DNA from: a virus
IMG/VR virus record: IMGVR_UViG_3300021378_000009
Location: 38,518-102,517 of that record
Reading direction: 5' to 3' (one strand)
DNA length: 64,000 nt
Shown here: positions 63,847 to 64,000 of the stretch, in pieces
Layout: each line of letters opens with the position of its first letter
Numbering within the stretch: the stretch's first letter is position 1
The notes under the pieces: generated by a model
The model's input: the letters and a program-made list of their open reading frames with translations, nothing else
What the model was told of the DNA's origin: nothing
Database searches by the model: none
Position numbers and translations under genes: made by a program

Positions 63847-64000
63847 CCCATATCACTTTCTTCATCAATAACTTCTTCTCCTGCCAAAGGTGGTTCTTGA
63901 CCAGCTTGTGAACCAGCTTCTACTTCTTGACCAGCTTGTGAACCAGCTTCTACTTCTTGACCAGCTTGTGAACCAGCTTCTACTTCTTGACCAGCTTGTG
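63840..64000 (-). CDS. C-terminal end of a minus-strand gene with ten-residue repeats (partial)
   Basis: Read on the minus strand the frame is open from the right edge to a TAG at 63842-63840. It encodes at least three repeats of EVEAGSQAGQ followed by the unique end PPLAGEEVIDEESDMGV. It is the only minus-strand gene in the window. Gln/Ala/Gly/Glu-rich repeats at a C-terminus suggest a flexible linker or tail; the main part of the protein lies outside the window, so no function can be given. Confidence 0.78.
   Translation of the reverse strand, partial: QAGQEVEAGSQAGQEVEAGSQAGQEVEAGSQAGQEPPLAGEEVIDEESDMGV
63894..64000. repeat. 30-bp perfect tandem repeat, at least 3.5 copies
   Basis: Identical 30-base units start at 63894, 63924, 63954 and 63984, the last cut by the window end. 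The unit length keeps the minus-strand frame. There are no spacers, so it is not a CRISPR array. Within each unit ACCAGCTT occurs twice. Confidence 0.95.

Noticed and set aside
63894-64000. Right-edge 30-bp repeats as CRISPR
   Set aside because: No unique spacers between units; the repeat is a continuous open frame on the minus strand.

Overview
The window is a very AT-rich, densely packed stretch of a contractile-tailed (myovirus) bacteriophage genome related to T4, but only distantly ('far-T4'). The evidence is a T4-type set of proteins recognised from their own motifs: gp55-like sigma factor, gp25- and gp6-like baseplate wedge proteins, gp17-like large terminase, gp20-like portal, gp21-like prohead protease, gp22-like scaffold and gp23-like major capsid protein. 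Composition and fibre modules resemble marine phages, so an AT-rich aquatic host is likely, but nothing here identifies it. I recognise no tRNA, rRNA, CRISPR array, integrase or transposon. The standard genetic code fits every gene. All genes lie on the plus strand except one that enters from the right edge.

Layout. 1-6.8 kb: the 3' end of a giant modular tail fibre and three small virion-type proteins. 6.8-10.1 kb: a Cas4/RecB-like Fe-S nuclease and two GT-B glycosyltransferases, both apparently starting with TTG. 10.1-11.5 kb: a membrane protein, the late sigma factor and a small conserved protein. 11.5-42.4 kb: about 31 kb of baseplate and tail genes, namely spike/OB protein, gp25, gp6, a DNRLRE-type mosaic, a LamG/gp7-like protein, a run of very long proteins without recognisable domains, an FN3 protein and two pairs of structural paralogues. 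42.4-47.2 kb: an island of DNA metabolism with a RuvC-like resolvase, a DnaG-type primase, a single-chain Mre11-Rad50 fusion and a small zinc protein. 47.3-59.4 kb: the head and packaging module, closed by a clear intrinsic terminator. 59.5-64 kb: an accessory tail with a VSR-like homing endonuclease, an HExxH membrane protein, two small coiled-coil export/membrane proteins (candidate lysis pair), an unknown protein, a VOC-fold protein, a GIY-YIG nuclease and a convergent minus-strand gene with 30-bp tandem repeats.

How it fits together. The sigma factor should direct host RNA polymerase to late promoters for the structural genes. RuvC, primase and Mre11-Rad50 serve recombination-dependent replication and produce the concatemers that the terminase packages through the portal. 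Protease, scaffold and several small motif-bearing core proteins build and mature the prohead. The sheath and tube genes, which sit between terminase and portal in T4, are absent there and must lie outside the window. No single dramatic new system is evident. The most unusual items are the Mre11-Rad50 fusion with an atypical hook, an N-terminal motif shared by the prohead protease and a distant unknown protein, the set of orphan baseplate mega-proteins, and recent in-frame tandem repeat expansions in the scaffold and in the right-edge gene.
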